64,000 nt of DNA, from the NCBI GenBank assembly GCA_048498515.1, contig JBEHXV010000023.1, forward strand, positions 1 through 64,000, written 5' to 3'. The position numbers were made by a program, and so were the translations under genes. Within the stretch, counting starts at the first letter, position 1, and the number at the start of each line of letters is the position of its first letter. Below are positions 50,804 to 60,129 of this stretch, in pieces. This stretch comes from UBA4416 sp048498515. GTDB taxonomy: Bacteria > Bacteroidota > Bacteroidia > B-17B0 > Aurantibacillaceae. Below the pieces are notes generated by a model. The model saw only the letters and a list, made by a program, of their open reading frames with translations, searched no databases and was not told the DNA's origin.

Positions 50804-53800
50804 ATGGAAAACAACATCAGAATTTTAAACAGGATCGTAGAAATTAATATTGCCAACGTTAAGTATGCGGATATTGAGTTGAGTGGTAATACGTGTTTTG
50901 TGGGGACAAACAACTTTGGTAAAACCTCCCTGCAGCGTGCTATCCTGTTCTTTTACAGTGCCAACAGCCGTGGATTGGGTATTGCACCTTCTCAAAAACC
51001 ATTTGAGGAGCATTACTTCCGTTATGAGAACTCATACCTGATTTATGAGATCCGTACCGAAGATAAGCCCTTCTTTGTGATTGTTTACCGTCACAATAAA
51101 CTGGTGTTCCGTTTTGTGGATGCCGAATACAACCCGGATTATTTCTTTAACGAGAACGATGAGGCTATTAAGATCAAGGAAGTGATACAAGGTTTTGAAA
51201 AAAGAGGTATTTACATTTCCAATCAGATCGATACCTTTGAACGTTACCGTAATGTATTGTATGGCACAGAAACGGATAAACAGTTATCCAAGTTTTATTT
51301 ACTGAAAGGAAACGAAAAGTACCAGAACATTCCAAAGTCTATTACCAATGTATTTTTAAGTTCAAAGAGCAGTGTCGATAGCCGCTTCATTAAAGACTTT
51401 ATCGCCAACTCCTTAACCAGCGAAAGCAGCAGCATTAAGCTGGAGCAGGTGGAGCGCCAGTTGCGCCAGTTCAACGAAAAGTATTCGGATATTGAAACCT
51501 ACCTGAAAAAAGAATCGCAGCAGCTCATTGAGTTCATTGATAAAAAATACGACCAGGTGCACATGCTTAAGGGCGCGCAAATGGAAATGGCCGATAAGCT
51601 GGGTAGCAGCTTGCGCTATGCCGAAACACAGAATGAAACCATTATTAAAGCCTCACGCGAAAAAGAAGAAGAACTGGAGCGCTTAGCGGAAACAAACGAA
51701 GAACAAAAAACACATTTAGAAGAAAAACAAAAAGACATCCGCGAAGAGATCGGTTATTACGATAAGTCCATTCGTGAGGCCAACAAAAAATTAAAAGAGT
51801 ACAAAGAGAAGAACATTGAACAGGCTGTAGAACGAAATGCGGAGCGTGAAAAGTTGCAGGTTGACCTGAACATTGCACGCCGTGAGTATGAATCGTTGAC
51901 ATCGAACGTACAGAGCATTGAGATGAAGTATTCATCTTTGATTGAGCAGTTACGTAATGATAAAACAGCTTACATTAACAAGATCAATTCGCGTACCGGA
52001 GAAATTTTCAATCACTACAATGAGTTACAACTCCTCCAAAAGAACGAGTATAACAAAAAAGATAATGAGTTAAAACAAAAGCGTGAAGACGCTTTAACCG
52101 ACCTGAATGCTGAAGTAACGGCCAAACAAATTGAGTTCAACGAATTAAAGGCCGAAGAAAAAGTAATTCGCAATACCCGTTTTTATGAAACTGAGATCAA
52201 AGCGCATGAAACAGAACTGGCGGAGTTAAGGGCCATTAATTATAAGAACAAGTCGGAGCGTGCTATTAAATCCAATTTGGTTCAAACCAACCAAAAGGAA
52301 TGGGAAAATTTAGAGCAAAAATTGAAAAGCTCTTTATCGAACCAAATTCAGAAAACAAATAATGAGATCATTCGTGTTAAGAACGAGATCAAAGCCATTG
52401 AAGATAAACTGAACGTTCAGCATGGCGCTTTATACGGATACCTTGAAAAAAATGTAAAGGATTGGCATACAACCATTGGTAAAGTGGTGAATGAAGACCT
52501 GTTATTCCGTACCGATCTGGAACCGGCTTTATCAACCGAAAAAGGGTTGTCCTTATATGGCATTTCCTTAAAGCTGGATGATGTGAACGTGGTTTCGAAA
52601 ACCATTGAAGAATACCAGTTTGATAAGAATGAGCGTTTGGCCATTATCCGCGATCTGGAAGAATCGATGAACCAGTTCCAGGTAGCCAATAACGAGGAAA
52701 AAATGCTGGCGGCCGATAAATTTGGCAAGCAGCTGGGCGAACTGAAAGAAGATCTGAAAGTATTGAATTACTCGCTGGAACTTGCCGATAAACGCGAAAA
52801 GAAACTCGTGCTTGAACTGGAAGACTGGAAACAGCGCGCCAGTTCGGAAGTAGAAGAGTCGTTAACCGGTAACAAGCAAAAAGTAAACATTGTTGAGGAA
52901 GAATTAGCGGTTTTAAATAAAAAGAAAAATAATTTACTGAACGACTTTAATACCCAGTTCGATAAATTAAAAGCCTTTAACGAAGAGCGTTTGGCCGATT
53001 TAAAAGCCAGGCAGGAAACAGAAATCTCGGAACTGGAAGTGGAGAAGAAGAACCAGGTAAAAGAGTACGAGGAAAAAGAAACGCAGTTAAGCTCAGAGAA
53101 AGAATCGAACTTTAAAGCCAAGGGTGTTGACAGTAAAGAAATTAAGAAGATTGACGCCCGCATTAAAGAATTGCAGGAAGCCCTGAAGGAAATTGAGCAA
53201 TACTCACAGATTGTAAATGACTATTTAAAAGACAAACGCGATATTTTTGACAAGCTCCCTGATTTTATTCAGAAAAAAGAAGAATATGTAAAATCGGCCA
53301 ACGACCTCACAGCGGAGTTGGAAGAGCTGGCGCGAAAATACAACATTAAGCGCATGGAACTGAACAAGCAGAAACGTGCCTATGATGAGGAGCTGATTGA
53401 GTTCAATAACGGGATCAATTATTTTACCAAGAATTTCCGTGAAACGCCGGTGTACAATAAATACGTTGACATTATTGAACGTGCGGAACCAAAGAAAACC
53501 AATTACAGTGTCATGGATTTGTGTACACAGTTATTGAAAAATGATTCTCACTTCAACGAGGAGTACGGCGCTTTCCAGCGCTATGTAAATGAGTTTGCAG
53601 GCAAGTTCCGTTTAGATAACCACTTTAACTTTGTGATCCGTAACGACGCGTCGCAGGGTGAATATGAACGTTTTGCACAAAACCTGCGTTCGTTCATTAA
53701 CGAGAACAAGATTGAATTATCGATTGCGGAAACAGCTACTCAAATTGGTTTGGTAACAGATAGTATTGCTACCAAAGTAAAAGAGCTGAGCGGCCAAAAA

Positions 53801-54490
53801 GATAAAATTCAGCACATTATTACCTTGATTGCCGAAGATTTCAGGAAAGCCGAGTTCGAAGAATCAAAATTGATTGAGTTTATTAAAATTCGTTTAGAAG
53901 ATTCGGAGAATAAAGTATACAAATTGCTGAAACGCATCCAGGAGTTCCGCGAAGAGAATGGTTTGGTGTATAACGAAGGCTTGTTCAATACCGATTTCGC
54001 AACGCATAAGAACCGCGAGATCAGTAACCGTGCCGTGAAATTATTAGATCAACTGCGTACCGCTATTAAAGAGCAGGAGCAGGAAGAGATCCGCTTGCAG
54101 GATTTGTTCGAATTACGTTTCAACATTAAAGAAGGTATGAACGAAACCGGCTGGACTCACAAGATTGACAGTATTGGTAGTACCGGAACGGATATCCTTG
54201 TAAAAGCTATTATCTACATCACCCTGTTACACGTGTTCATTAAGGAATCGTCGCATCGCAGCAGCACCGACTTTAAGGTGCATTGTATCATTGATGAGGT
54301 AGGGCAGATCTCGGCACACTACCTGCGCGAATTGTTGCGTTTTGCCAAGAACCGGAATATTATGATGATTAACGGGTTACCAAACAAATCGGGCTTGGAA
54401 TCGCACTATAAATTTACTTACCAATTCCGCAGGGAAGAGAACAACAACGTTCGGATCTTCCCAAGTATTGTAACGGAGGTAGAGGCGTAG
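50804..54490 (+). CDS. MksB-like SMC ATPase of the condensin locus
   Basis: The 1,228-residue protein has split ABC ATPase motifs at its ends and coiled coils between them. Walker A is 'GTNNFGKT' (residues 34-41) near the N-terminus. The Walker B 'HCIIDEVGQIS' (Asp1164, Glu1165) and a signature-like 'GSTGTDILVKAIIYI' are near the C-terminus. Two long coiled-coil arms lie around residues 245-600 and 650-950, with a hinge-like region ('VKDWHTTIGKVVNEDLLF') between. This is the MukB/MksB/JetC architecture: an SMC-like motor that organises chromosomal DNA. No JetD-type topoisomerase follows, so a Wadjet plasmid-defence system is unlikely. Confidence 0.82.
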   Translation: MENNIRILNRIVEINIANVKYADIELSGNTCFVGTNNFGKTSLQRAILFFYSANSRGLGIAPSQKPFEEHYFRYENSYLIYEIRTEDKPFFVIVYRHNKLVFRFVDAEYNPDYFFNENDEAIKIKEVIQGFEKRGIYISNQIDTFERYRNVLYGTETDKQLSKFYLLKGNEKYQNIPKSITNVFLSSKSSVDSRFIKDFIANSLTSESSSIKLEQVERQLRQFNEKYSDIETYLKKESQQLIEFIDKKYDQVHMLKGAQMEMADKLGSSLRYAETQNETIIKASREKEEELERLAETNEEQKTHLEEKQKDIREEIGYYDKSIREANKKLKEYKEKNIEQAVERNAEREKLQVDLNIARREYESLTSNVQSIEMKYSSLIEQLRNDKTAYINKINSRTGEIFNHYNELQLLQKNEYNKKDNELKQKREDALTDLNAEVTAKQIEFNELKAEEKVIRNTRFYETEIKAHETELAELRAINYKNKSERAIKSNLVQTNQKEWENLEQKLKSSLSNQIQKTNNEIIRVKNEIKAIEDKLNVQHGALYGYLEKNVKDWHTTIGKVVNEDLLFRTDLEPALSTEKGLSLYGISLKLDDVNVVSKTIEEYQFDKNERLAIIRDLEESMNQFQVANNEEKMLAADKFGKQLGELKEDLKVLNYSLELADKREKKLVLELEDWKQRASSEVEESLTGNKQKVNIVEEELAVLNKKKNNLLNDFNTQFDKLKAFNEERLADLKARQETEISELEVEKKNQVKEYEEKETQLSSEKESNFKAKGVDSKEIKKIDARIKELQEALKEIEQYSQIVNDYLKDKRDIFDKLPDFIQKKEEYVKSANDLTAELEELARKYNIKRMELNKQKRAYDEELIEFNNGINYFTKNFRETPVYNKYVDIIERAEPKKTNYSVMDLCTQLLKNDSHFNEEYGAFQRYVNEFAGKFRLDNHFNFVIRNDASQGEYERFAQNLRSFINENKIELSIAETATQIGLVTDSIATKVKELSGQKDKIQHIITLIAEDFRKAEFEESKLIEFIKIRLEDSENKVYKLLKRIQEFREENGLVYNEGLFNTDFATHKNREISNRAVKLLDQLRTAIKEQEQEEIRLQDLFELRFNIKEGMNETGWTHKIDSIGSTGTDILVKAIIYITLLHVFIKESSHRSSTDFKVHCIIDEVGQISAHYLRELLRFAKNRNIMMINGLPNKSGLESHYKFTYQFRREENNNVRIFPSIVTEVEA

Positions 54491-54514
54491 GCCTTTGTCA
54501 CCCTGAGTAGAGTC
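54491..54514 (+). repeat. Dispersed repeat, family B copy 4 (partial)
   Basis: TTTGTCACCCTGAGTAGAGTCGAAGAC directly follows the mksB-like stop codon and has the CACCCTGAG-AGTCGAAG core of family B, but the opposite arm is missing. Confidence 0.5.
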
Positions 54515-54527
54515 GAAGACTACTTAC

Positions 54528-54560
54528 AAAATGGAGGTTGCAAATTGTGACCTCCATTTT
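54528..54560 (+). terminator. Intrinsic terminator after the mksB-like gene
   Basis: An 11-base perfect stem (54528-54538 with 54550-54560), extended by weaker inner pairs around CAAATTG, is followed by T-rich sequence on the plus strand. Its GGAGGTTGCAAATTGTGACCTCC core resembles the GAGGTCACAATTTGTGACCTC palindrome at 54869-54895. Confidence 0.75.
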
Positions 54561-54570
54561 TATTTCCTGT

Positions 54571-54900
54571 CTATTTTATACCCGATCTTATTTCTTTCTT
54601 TTGGATTTCTTTCTTATCCAACAACTCATCCAGGTACTGAAAAACCACTTCAATGTTTTTGGTATTGTTGTCGGTTTTCTTTTTTAATTTTTCAATGATT
54701 AGTCTAATTTCTGTATTATCCATTAACAGCTGCCTGATCCTGGTAAAGATGCGAATGATCTGGATATTGACAGTAATGGCCTTTTCGCTGTTCAAGACAC
54801 TCGAAAGCATGGCTACGCCTTGTTCGGTAAAGGCCATTGGATTATAACGCGCGCCACCACTGCCAATCTTTGAGGTCACAATTTGTGACCTCAAACTCAA
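54571..54900 (-). pseudogene. Truncated ORF6N-domain protein remnant (C-terminal part only)
   Basis: The 109-residue frame matches the part of Bacteroidota ORF6N proteins that follows the DNA-binding domain: 'RSQIVTSKIGSGGARYNPMAFTEQGVAMLSSVLNSEKAITVNIQIIRIF', then a coiled tail. The N-terminal ORF6N domain (about 60-80 residues) is missing; the frame opens with a TTG and overlaps the end of the TSUP gene by four bases. There is no ATG at a sensible position. It is best read as a remnant left by deletion or recombination, though a short product cannot be excluded. Confidence 0.7.
54869..54895. promoter_or_regulatory. 27-base near-perfect palindrome inside the ORF6N remnant
   Basis: Two 13-base arms (54869-54881 and 54883-54895, core GAGGTCACAA and TTGTGACCTC) surround a single T. 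The site marks the 5' truncation point of the remnant and codes for its 'LRSQIVTSK'. It could be a binding site for ORF6N-type regulators or a recombination point. Confidence 0.5.
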
Positions 54901-55697
54901 AAATAAACCGATACTACATCGTATCCATATTTCAGGATCATGATGCTAACAATCACTAAAAAAATAACACGCACAAATCCGTTTCCTTTTTTAAGGGCCA
55001 TGGCACTGCCTATATAACTGCCAATAATATTAAAAATGGCCATTAAAACAGCAAGGTCTAAAATGTAATAACCTTCACGTATAAAAACGATCAATGCCGA
55101 AATATTGGTGATACAATTTACCACTTTGGCGTAGGCTGATGCTTTTACAAACTCAAAACCAAGGATGATGACAAAGCCCAGTACAAAAAAACTACCGGTA
55201 CCCGGACCAAAAAAGCCGTCGTAAAAACCAACCACAAGGCCTACCAGCCCACCGTACAACATTTGCCTGCCAAGCGTTAATTCTTTGGTTTGTACGGATC
55301 CTAAATTCTTTTTCAGGAAGGTGTAAATGGCAATGGAAATAAGAATAACCAATATAACCGGTTTTAACGTATTGCTATCGATGAGGCTTACGAGCCTGGC
55401 ACCCAGGAAAGATGAGGTGAAGCAACAGGCGGCAATAACAAACAAGAGCCTGAAATCGAATTTTATTTTTTGCGCGTAGCGAAAAGCGGAGATGGAAGTA
55501 CCGGCCAGCGCCGCAATTTTGTTGGTGCCGAATAAAACCGGTAAAGGCATTTTAGGAAATGTAATCAGTAAAAAAGGTGTTTGTATCAGTCCGCCGCCAC
55601 CAACCACCGAGTCGATAAAGCCGGCCGTAAATGAGGCCAGTGCCAGTAGTATAACCACCCATAAACCATAAGTTTCTATTATTTCCGATAATCCCAT
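54897..55697 (-). CDS. TSUP family transporter (TauE/SafE type)
   Basis: The 266-residue integral membrane protein has about eight membrane segments and the TSUP hallmarks: 'FTAGFIDSVVGGGGLIQTPFLL', 'GTNKIAALAGTSISAFRYA' and 'VGFYDGFFGPGTGSFFVLGFV' in the second half. The family exports or imports sulfite, sulfonates or related sulfur anions; which one cannot be read here. A near-consensus TACATTTA lies upstream. Its 3' end is overlapped by the ORF6N remnant. Confidence 0.88.
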   Translation of the reverse strand: MGLSEIIETYGLWVVILLALASFTAGFIDSVVGGGGLIQTPFLLITFPKMPLPVLFGTNKIAALAGTSISAFRYAQKIKFDFRLLFVIAACCFTSSFLGARLVSLIDSNTLKPVILVILISIAIYTFLKKNLGSVQTKELTLGRQMLYGGLVGLVVGFYDGFFGPGTGSFFVLGFVIILGFEFVKASAYAKVVNCITNISALIVFIREGYYILDLAVLMAIFNIIGSYIGSAMALKKGNGFVRVIFLVIVSIMILKYGYDVVSVYF

Positions 55698-55739
55698 TCT
55701 TTAACTGCTAAATGTAAAAAATGTATTTGATATCAATAA

Positions 55740-55771
55740 AAAATCCCGGTCGTTTTAGTGACCGGGATTTT
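55740..55771 (-). terminator. Intrinsic terminator of the PpiD-like gene
   Basis: A 12-base perfect stem AAAATCCCGGTC / GACCGGGATTTT (55740-55751 with 55760-55771) has an eight-base loop and a T-rich tail on the minus strand. It is about 20 bases beyond the stop codon of the foldase gene. Confidence 0.9.
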
Positions 55772-55789
55772 AATGTTGTTTAATATTTA

Positions 55790-57946
55790 TTAGAAGAACT
55801 TGCCTCTGTGGTCTTCGATGTTCGCTTTTTCTTTTAATACATCGTATAGTTCATAATCCACTTTAGAGCCTGACGCTTGTTCAAGTTCTTTTTGTTTGCC
55901 TTTGAAGTCTTTTGGTAATACAGCAGGGTTAACAGTAGCTGCATTTACAATAAATACGCCATTGTCGCCTTTAATGGCTTTGCTGATTGTACCTGCTTTC
56001 ATAACAGCAGCCGTTCCAATTAAAGCGTCTTCCCTGCCAATGTTGGCCACGTTGTATGCCGAGAAGCTCAGGCCAGGCGCTTTTTCAACCTGTAAGCCCA
56101 TTTTAGCAGCAATGTCGTCGATTGATTTTGATGCGCCCGCTTTTGAAGCGAACTCAGTCATGAACATATCAGCTTTTTTATCGCGAATGGCTTTCATGGT
56201 CACATCGTCTTTTACATCTTCCAATGGAGCAATTCCTTTTTCTTTAATGCTTACAAGGTTTGCTACAATAAAACGGTCTTTGAATTCGAATACCGGAGAT
56301 ACATCGCCTTTTTTAGATTTGTACATCCAACGTACCAGGTCTTTGGCATTTTCAAGGCCCGGTAAATTTTTATCGCTCTCTCTCACATTATCGGCAATAC
56401 GCTTGTTTAATTTATCGGTTTCTACCGATTTTTCAAACGTTTCGCCGTTTTGGTTTTTGCCGGCAAAATCATTGGCCATTTTAAAATACTCCTGCGTGGT
56501 TTCAGCGCTTGGGCCAATTAATTTGGTAATTTGCGCTACCGTGTAAGTGTTATGTCTTGTTTTTGCAACATTCAGCACTTCAATGATGTGGTAACCGAAC
56601 TGTGTAGGAACTACGGTAATGTTACCTACAGTACCTTGCAAACCGGCATTTTTGAATGGATCAACAAAACCTTTGTTCTCATCAAACCAGCCATAATCGC
56701 CGCCTTTATCCAATGAGCCCATATCATCCGAGATGGTTTTTACAAGGGTGTCGAAGTTAACCTGTTTTGCTTTTAATAACACCAATAAGCTATCGGCAAT
56801 ACGTTTTGCTCCTTCAGGTGTACGTTGCTGCTGTAACCTTTGGCTTTGTAAACCAATTAAAATATGACGTACTTTTGCCGAATCGGCAACCGATTTTACA
56901 TCGGTTAATTTATATACTTTAATAAAAGTGCCTTCGGTGTATGGTCCATAAACAGTTCCTTTTGGAGCATCAAACACGGTAGAATCAGCAATTACCATAT
57001 TCTTTTTGTTGTAGTTTGAAATGGTTACCTGTCCGCCTTCGCTTTCCTGGGCAATGTAAGTTGAATCGTCTTTGGAAGCTGTTTTTGTTTTAAATTCCTC
57101 CACAACACGTTTTGCATCGGTCATCAGGGCTTCGTAATCAGCTTTTGAAGGCATTACGTCATAAGCAACGTACTCAATTTTACGGCTTGTTTCGGTAATC
57201 TTATAATCGTTTTGGTGCTTGTTGTAATAAGCGTTGATCTCTTCATCGCTTACTTTTACAGTAGAATCGGAAACCATATTGTAACGCTTCATCACAAAGT
57301 CAGCATCCACACGGGTATTTTGAGCAATGAACGCGTCTTTAGCTTCCGCTGTTGTTACATATAAGCCCTTTTTAATAAGCATATTGTATTTTTCAGCGGT
57401 GCGGAACTCTAAAATTTGTTTTTCAAGTTGTTGCCAGAACCTTTCCTGGTCGGCATTCATTTGTCCAACCCATTGGTTTAATTTTACAACATCCAGGCTG
57501 CCATCAGGACGGGCAAAGCCTTCGTAGATCTTCCCGGTTTTCTGATCGGTTAGTTGCTGAATGACATACTGGTGCGGATGAACCAACATCAGGTCGTACA
57601 ACTCATCTTCTGAAACAGAGATGCCTAATTTTTGAAACTGAACTTTGATAACTTTATCATTGATCATCTGGTTCCAAACCTGTTCCATGATCTGTTCTCT
57701 TGTCTTGTCATCAATATTGGCCTGTGGGTTAGACTGCATGATTTGCGCGACCTGCTCTTCCACTTTATTATTAAATGTAGTATAATCGATCTTGTCGCCG
57801 TCTATTTTGCCAACAAGAGTATCGTTGCCTCTAAAGAACACGCTACCGGAGCCTAATAAACCCTCCAGGATAAAGATTACCAAAGCTAAACCAACGATTC
57901 CAACCAAAAGGCCTCTTTTGATACGGATTTTTTCTAAAACGCTCAT
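55790..57946 (-). CDS. PpiD/SurA-like peptidyl-prolyl isomerase foldase
   Basis: The 718-residue protein has an N-terminal membrane anchor (GLLVGIVGLALVIFILEGLLG), a SurA N-terminal-type helical region ('REQIMEQVWNQMINDKVIKVQFQKLGISVSEDELYDLML'), and a parvulin domain around residues 350-460 ('KVRHILIGLQ', 'DMGSLDKGGDYGWFDENKGFVDPFKNAGL', 'VPTQFGYHIIEVL'). A further helical, C-terminal region follows. This is the PpiD layout: an inner-membrane chaperone that helps fold exported and outer-membrane proteins. A TATCTTTG promoter precedes it. Confidence 0.93.
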   Translation of the reverse strand: MSVLEKIRIKRGLLVGIVGLALVIFILEGLLGSGSVFFRGNDTLVGKIDGDKIDYTTFNNKVEEQVAQIMQSNPQANIDDKTREQIMEQVWNQMINDKVIKVQFQKLGISVSEDELYDLMLVHPHQYVIQQLTDQKTGKIYEGFARPDGSLDVVKLNQWVGQMNADQERFWQQLEKQILEFRTAEKYNMLIKKGLYVTTAEAKDAFIAQNTRVDADFVMKRYNMVSDSTVKVSDEEINAYYNKHQNDYKITETSRKIEYVAYDVMPSKADYEALMTDAKRVVEEFKTKTASKDDSTYIAQESEGGQVTISNYNKKNMVIADSTVFDAPKGTVYGPYTEGTFIKVYKLTDVKSVADSAKVRHILIGLQSQRLQQQRTPEGAKRIADSLLVLLKAKQVNFDTLVKTISDDMGSLDKGGDYGWFDENKGFVDPFKNAGLQGTVGNITVVPTQFGYHIIEVLNVAKTRHNTYTVAQITKLIGPSAETTQEYFKMANDFAGKNQNGETFEKSVETDKLNKRIADNVRESDKNLPGLENAKDLVRWMYKSKKGDVSPVFEFKDRFIVANLVSIKEKGIAPLEDVKDDVTMKAIRDKKADMFMTEFASKAGASKSIDDIAAKMGLQVEKAPGLSFSAYNVANIGREDALIGTAAVMKAGTISKAIKGDNGVFIVNAATVNPAVLPKDFKGKQKELEQASGSKVDYELYDVLKEKANIEDHRGKFF

Positions 57947-57966
57947 ATATTATAATTTAAGGAATG

Positions 57967-57974
57967 CAAAGATA
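57967..57974 (-). promoter_or_regulatory. -7 promoter element (TATCTTTG) for the PpiD-like gene
   Basis: The minus strand reads TATCTTTG about 20 bases before the ATG at 57946, an exact TAnnTTTG match. Confidence 0.5.
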
Positions 57975-57998
57975 AAATTATTGCCGAAATACGAAAAA

Positions 57999-59330
57999 TT
58001 AATCTGAGATTATTTTAGCGGCTAATTTCTGCGCCTGCACCCTGATTTCGGGCACTGCGGTGCTTTCCCACAGGATGCCTTTAAGGGGTGGCCCCAGGGT
58101 GTAGATGTTTTTGAAAATTGTCCCGTCAATAGCCGCATTTATGCCATATTTAAGCTCGTCGGGGGCAATGAGGCCATCTTTTAAAAGCTGTTTTATGAGC
58201 GGAGAATCCAGTTTTTCAAGGTTGGATTCAGGCCCGGTACAATTTATCAAAATGTCTGTTTTCAGGGTCTTTTTGGCATTTTTATGATCGGAGTAGCTAA
58301 GGTCGAAACCCCCGGCCTCCGTTTTAATGTTAAAGATTCTGCCTTTTACAACAGTGAGGCGCTGTTCGTGCATTAAGCGCTCAATAACCGCTATGCTTTG
58401 AGCCGGCGCTCTGTGCCGGGCAACTCCCCATTTGTGCCTTAAATGGCGAAGGAATTGTTGTTTGTCCCAAAGGCTTAAGCAGTGCCACAATTCCTGCAAA
58501 TGCGGCCTCATCACATCAATAACGCTATGTGGGTTCAGGTTCAGGCGACGCGCTTTTTTTAACCCGGTATTTACAAACGCGTAAAGATCGGACAGGGTGT
58601 AAGCCATGTCTTTTTTTATGAATGGATCGATAGGGGCCAGGGGACTTTCATGATGTGCCTGTGGCAAATAGGCATGGGGCGACATAACGGTAATAGTGCC
58701 TTTATAGCCACTGTTATCGAGACTTATCACCGTATCAATCATTGTAAGACCCGAACCGATAATGACCACTTGTTTTTGACTGGCGGCGGCTACCGTAAGG
58801 TTAGCGGCAAAAGCGTTTTGGAAATAATGGGGGGCAGTAATAAATTCAGGATGTTGCGAACGCGGGTGTGCCGGTAAAAAATTACCGGGAGCCAAAACCA
58901 CCTGCCCGCAATTGTGGGCGGTTGAGGCTAATACGGTAAAGCCCTGTTCGTTTTTTTCAATGGCAATTACTTCTTCGGCATACTCTGTAATTTTTACAAG
59001 AGGGTTTGTGTCTTTTAGGGCCTGGTAAGTATGGTGTGCATACTCGCCAAATATTTTCCTGGGTACAAAATGGTTGGCGGCATACGCAGGATAAAATACC
59101 GCGAGCCAGTTCACAAAATGTTCCGTTTCGTCGGGAAATAAAGACATATTGGCTGCGCGCACATTAAGCAAATGATCTGCCTGTGAAGTAGAATAGGCAA
59201 AGCCTTTGCAAAAAGCATTGGATTTATCGAACCAGTTAATGTTAACAGGCGCCTGCGATTGCCTGAGGCAGTTTAAAACCACCAGCGTACCGCTCATGCC
59301 GCCACCAATTATGGCAATGTTGCGTGTCAT
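57999..59330 (-). CDS. FAD/NAD(P)-binding protein (COG4529-type)
   Basis: The 443-residue protein begins with an FAD-binding motif 'NIAIIGGGMSGTLVVLNCL' and continues with 'GFAYSTSQADHLLNVRAANMSLFPDE', 'QVVLAPGNFLPAHP', a second nucleotide motif 'VVIIGSGLTMIDTVISL' and 'ILINCTGPESN'. These are features of the COG4529 group of FAD/NAD(P)-dependent proteins, related to hydroxyacylglutathione- and hydroxylase-like enzymes. The substrate is unknown. It overlaps the upstream 70-residue gene by four bases and is the last gene of the coaX-lptC operon. Confidence 0.85.
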   Translation of the reverse strand: MTRNIAIIGGGMSGTLVVLNCLRQSQAPVNINWFDKSNAFCKGFAYSTSQADHLLNVRAANMSLFPDETEHFVNWLAVFYPAYAANHFVPRKIFGEYAHHTYQALKDTNPLVKITEYAEEVIAIEKNEQGFTVLASTAHNCGQVVLAPGNFLPAHPRSQHPEFITAPHYFQNAFAANLTVAAASQKQVVIIGSGLTMIDTVISLDNSGYKGTITVMSPHAYLPQAHHESPLAPIDPFIKKDMAYTLSDLYAFVNTGLKKARRLNLNPHSVIDVMRPHLQELWHCLSLWDKQQFLRHLRHKWGVARHRAPAQSIAVIERLMHEQRLTVVKGRIFNIKTEAGGFDLSYSDHKNAKKTLKTDILINCTGPESNLEKLDSPLIKQLLKDGLIAPDELKYGINAAIDGTIFKNIYTLGPPLKGILWESTAVPEIRVQAQKLAAKIISD

Positions 59331-59539
59331 TTTTTCTGGCCCGGCTTGGTGTTATATTTTTCCTGGTTCTTGCGCTGATAGCGTCTTAGCATGAACATGA
59401 TGGAAGCGATAATAAAAATAAATACAAAATACAAAGCGCTGTCGTTATCTTTTGTGATTAGGAAATAAACGGAAATGCCGGCACAACCAAGCGCTGTGAT
59501 AAGCCATACCGTTTCAAGGATCCTGAAAAATTTGTTCAT
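59327..59539 (-). CDS. Small two-helix membrane protein of unknown function
   Basis: The 70-residue product has two membrane segments ('TVWLITALGCAGISVYFLI' and 'ALYFVFIFIIASIMFML') separated by a short 'TKDNDS' turn, and a basic C-terminus 'RRYQRKNQEKYNTKPGQKK' that should lie in the cytoplasm. No family was recognised. It lies 12 bases after lptC and overlaps the FAD protein gene by four bases, so it is a real operon member. Confidence 0.7.
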   Translation of the reverse strand: MNKFFRILETVWLITALGCAGISVYFLITKDNDSALYFVFIFIIASIMFMLRRYQRKNQEKYNTKPGQKK

Positions 59540-59551
59540 GGGTTTAGGTAA

Positions 59552-60118
59552 TTATAGTTCTTTATTATCTACTTTAATGGTGCCCGTCACTTCTTTTATT
59601 TCATATTGTGACAGGTCTTCGTTGGCAATTAATCCGTTGCCCATAATGATCTCTTTAGCAGTGGTGATTTTCACAAACTGATCGGAACTGATCTTTTTGG
59701 TTTTTTCATCCCAGATTAGATGTTCGGTATTCAATTTTTCGCCTTTAGCAGTTACCACCTCTACATTATATTTTGCTTCCATGCGGCGGGTGGTTTCATA
59801 ACGCACGCCATAATCCCCTTTTAGGGTAGAACTTTCTTTGCCTAAGGCGTCATAAAATACAATGAAAAAACCTTTTGGTAAAATGGTAATTTTTTCTTTG
59901 ACATCCTTTTCAAAAATCTGCATTTCGGGAGCCTGCAATTTTACCTTTAAAATAGCCGAATCGGAATATAACATGGTTATATCCTTGCCGGTTTGCGAAG
60001 GTAATATGAGTTTTTTGCTAAGGGCCATTACTTCGTCGCGGTTGGTTTCGCAGGAGCAAATGATACCGGCTAAAGCCATTAGTATAAACAGATAAGGTCT
60101 ATTTTTAAATGGCCCCAT
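59552..60118 (-). CDS. lptC: LPS export periplasmic protein LptC (lipoprotein form)
   Basis: The 188-residue protein has a lipoprotein-type signal ('YLFILMALAGIICSCETN') and then the LptC/OstA-like beta-jellyroll: 'LYSDSAILKVKLQAPEMQIFE', 'FPKGFFIVFYD'-like strand, 'STLKGDYGVRYETTRRMEAKYNVEVVTAKGEKLNTEHLIWDEKTKKISSDQFVKITT'-type repeating strands. It receives LPS from the LptBFG exporter and hands it to LptA. In Bacteroidota LptC is often lipidated in this way. It lies 11 bases after the outer-membrane protein gene. Confidence 0.85.
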   Translation of the reverse strand: MGPFKNRPYLFILMALAGIICSCETNRDEVMALSKKLILPSQTGKDITMLYSDSAILKVKLQAPEMQIFEKDVKEKITILPKGFFIVFYDALGKESSTLKGDYGVRYETTRRMEAKYNVEVVTAKGEKLNTEHLIWDEKTKKISSDQFVKITTAKEIIMGNGLIANEDLSQYEIKEVTGTIKVDNKEL

Positions 60119-60129
60119 GCAGCGCGGTA

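Noticed and set aside
47697..54490. Wadjet (JetABCD) plasmid-defence system
   Set aside because: The SMC-like, kleisin-like and MksE-like genes fit, but no JetD-type gene follows; downstream are a terminator and an ORF6N remnant. A chromosomal Mks condensin is the better reading.
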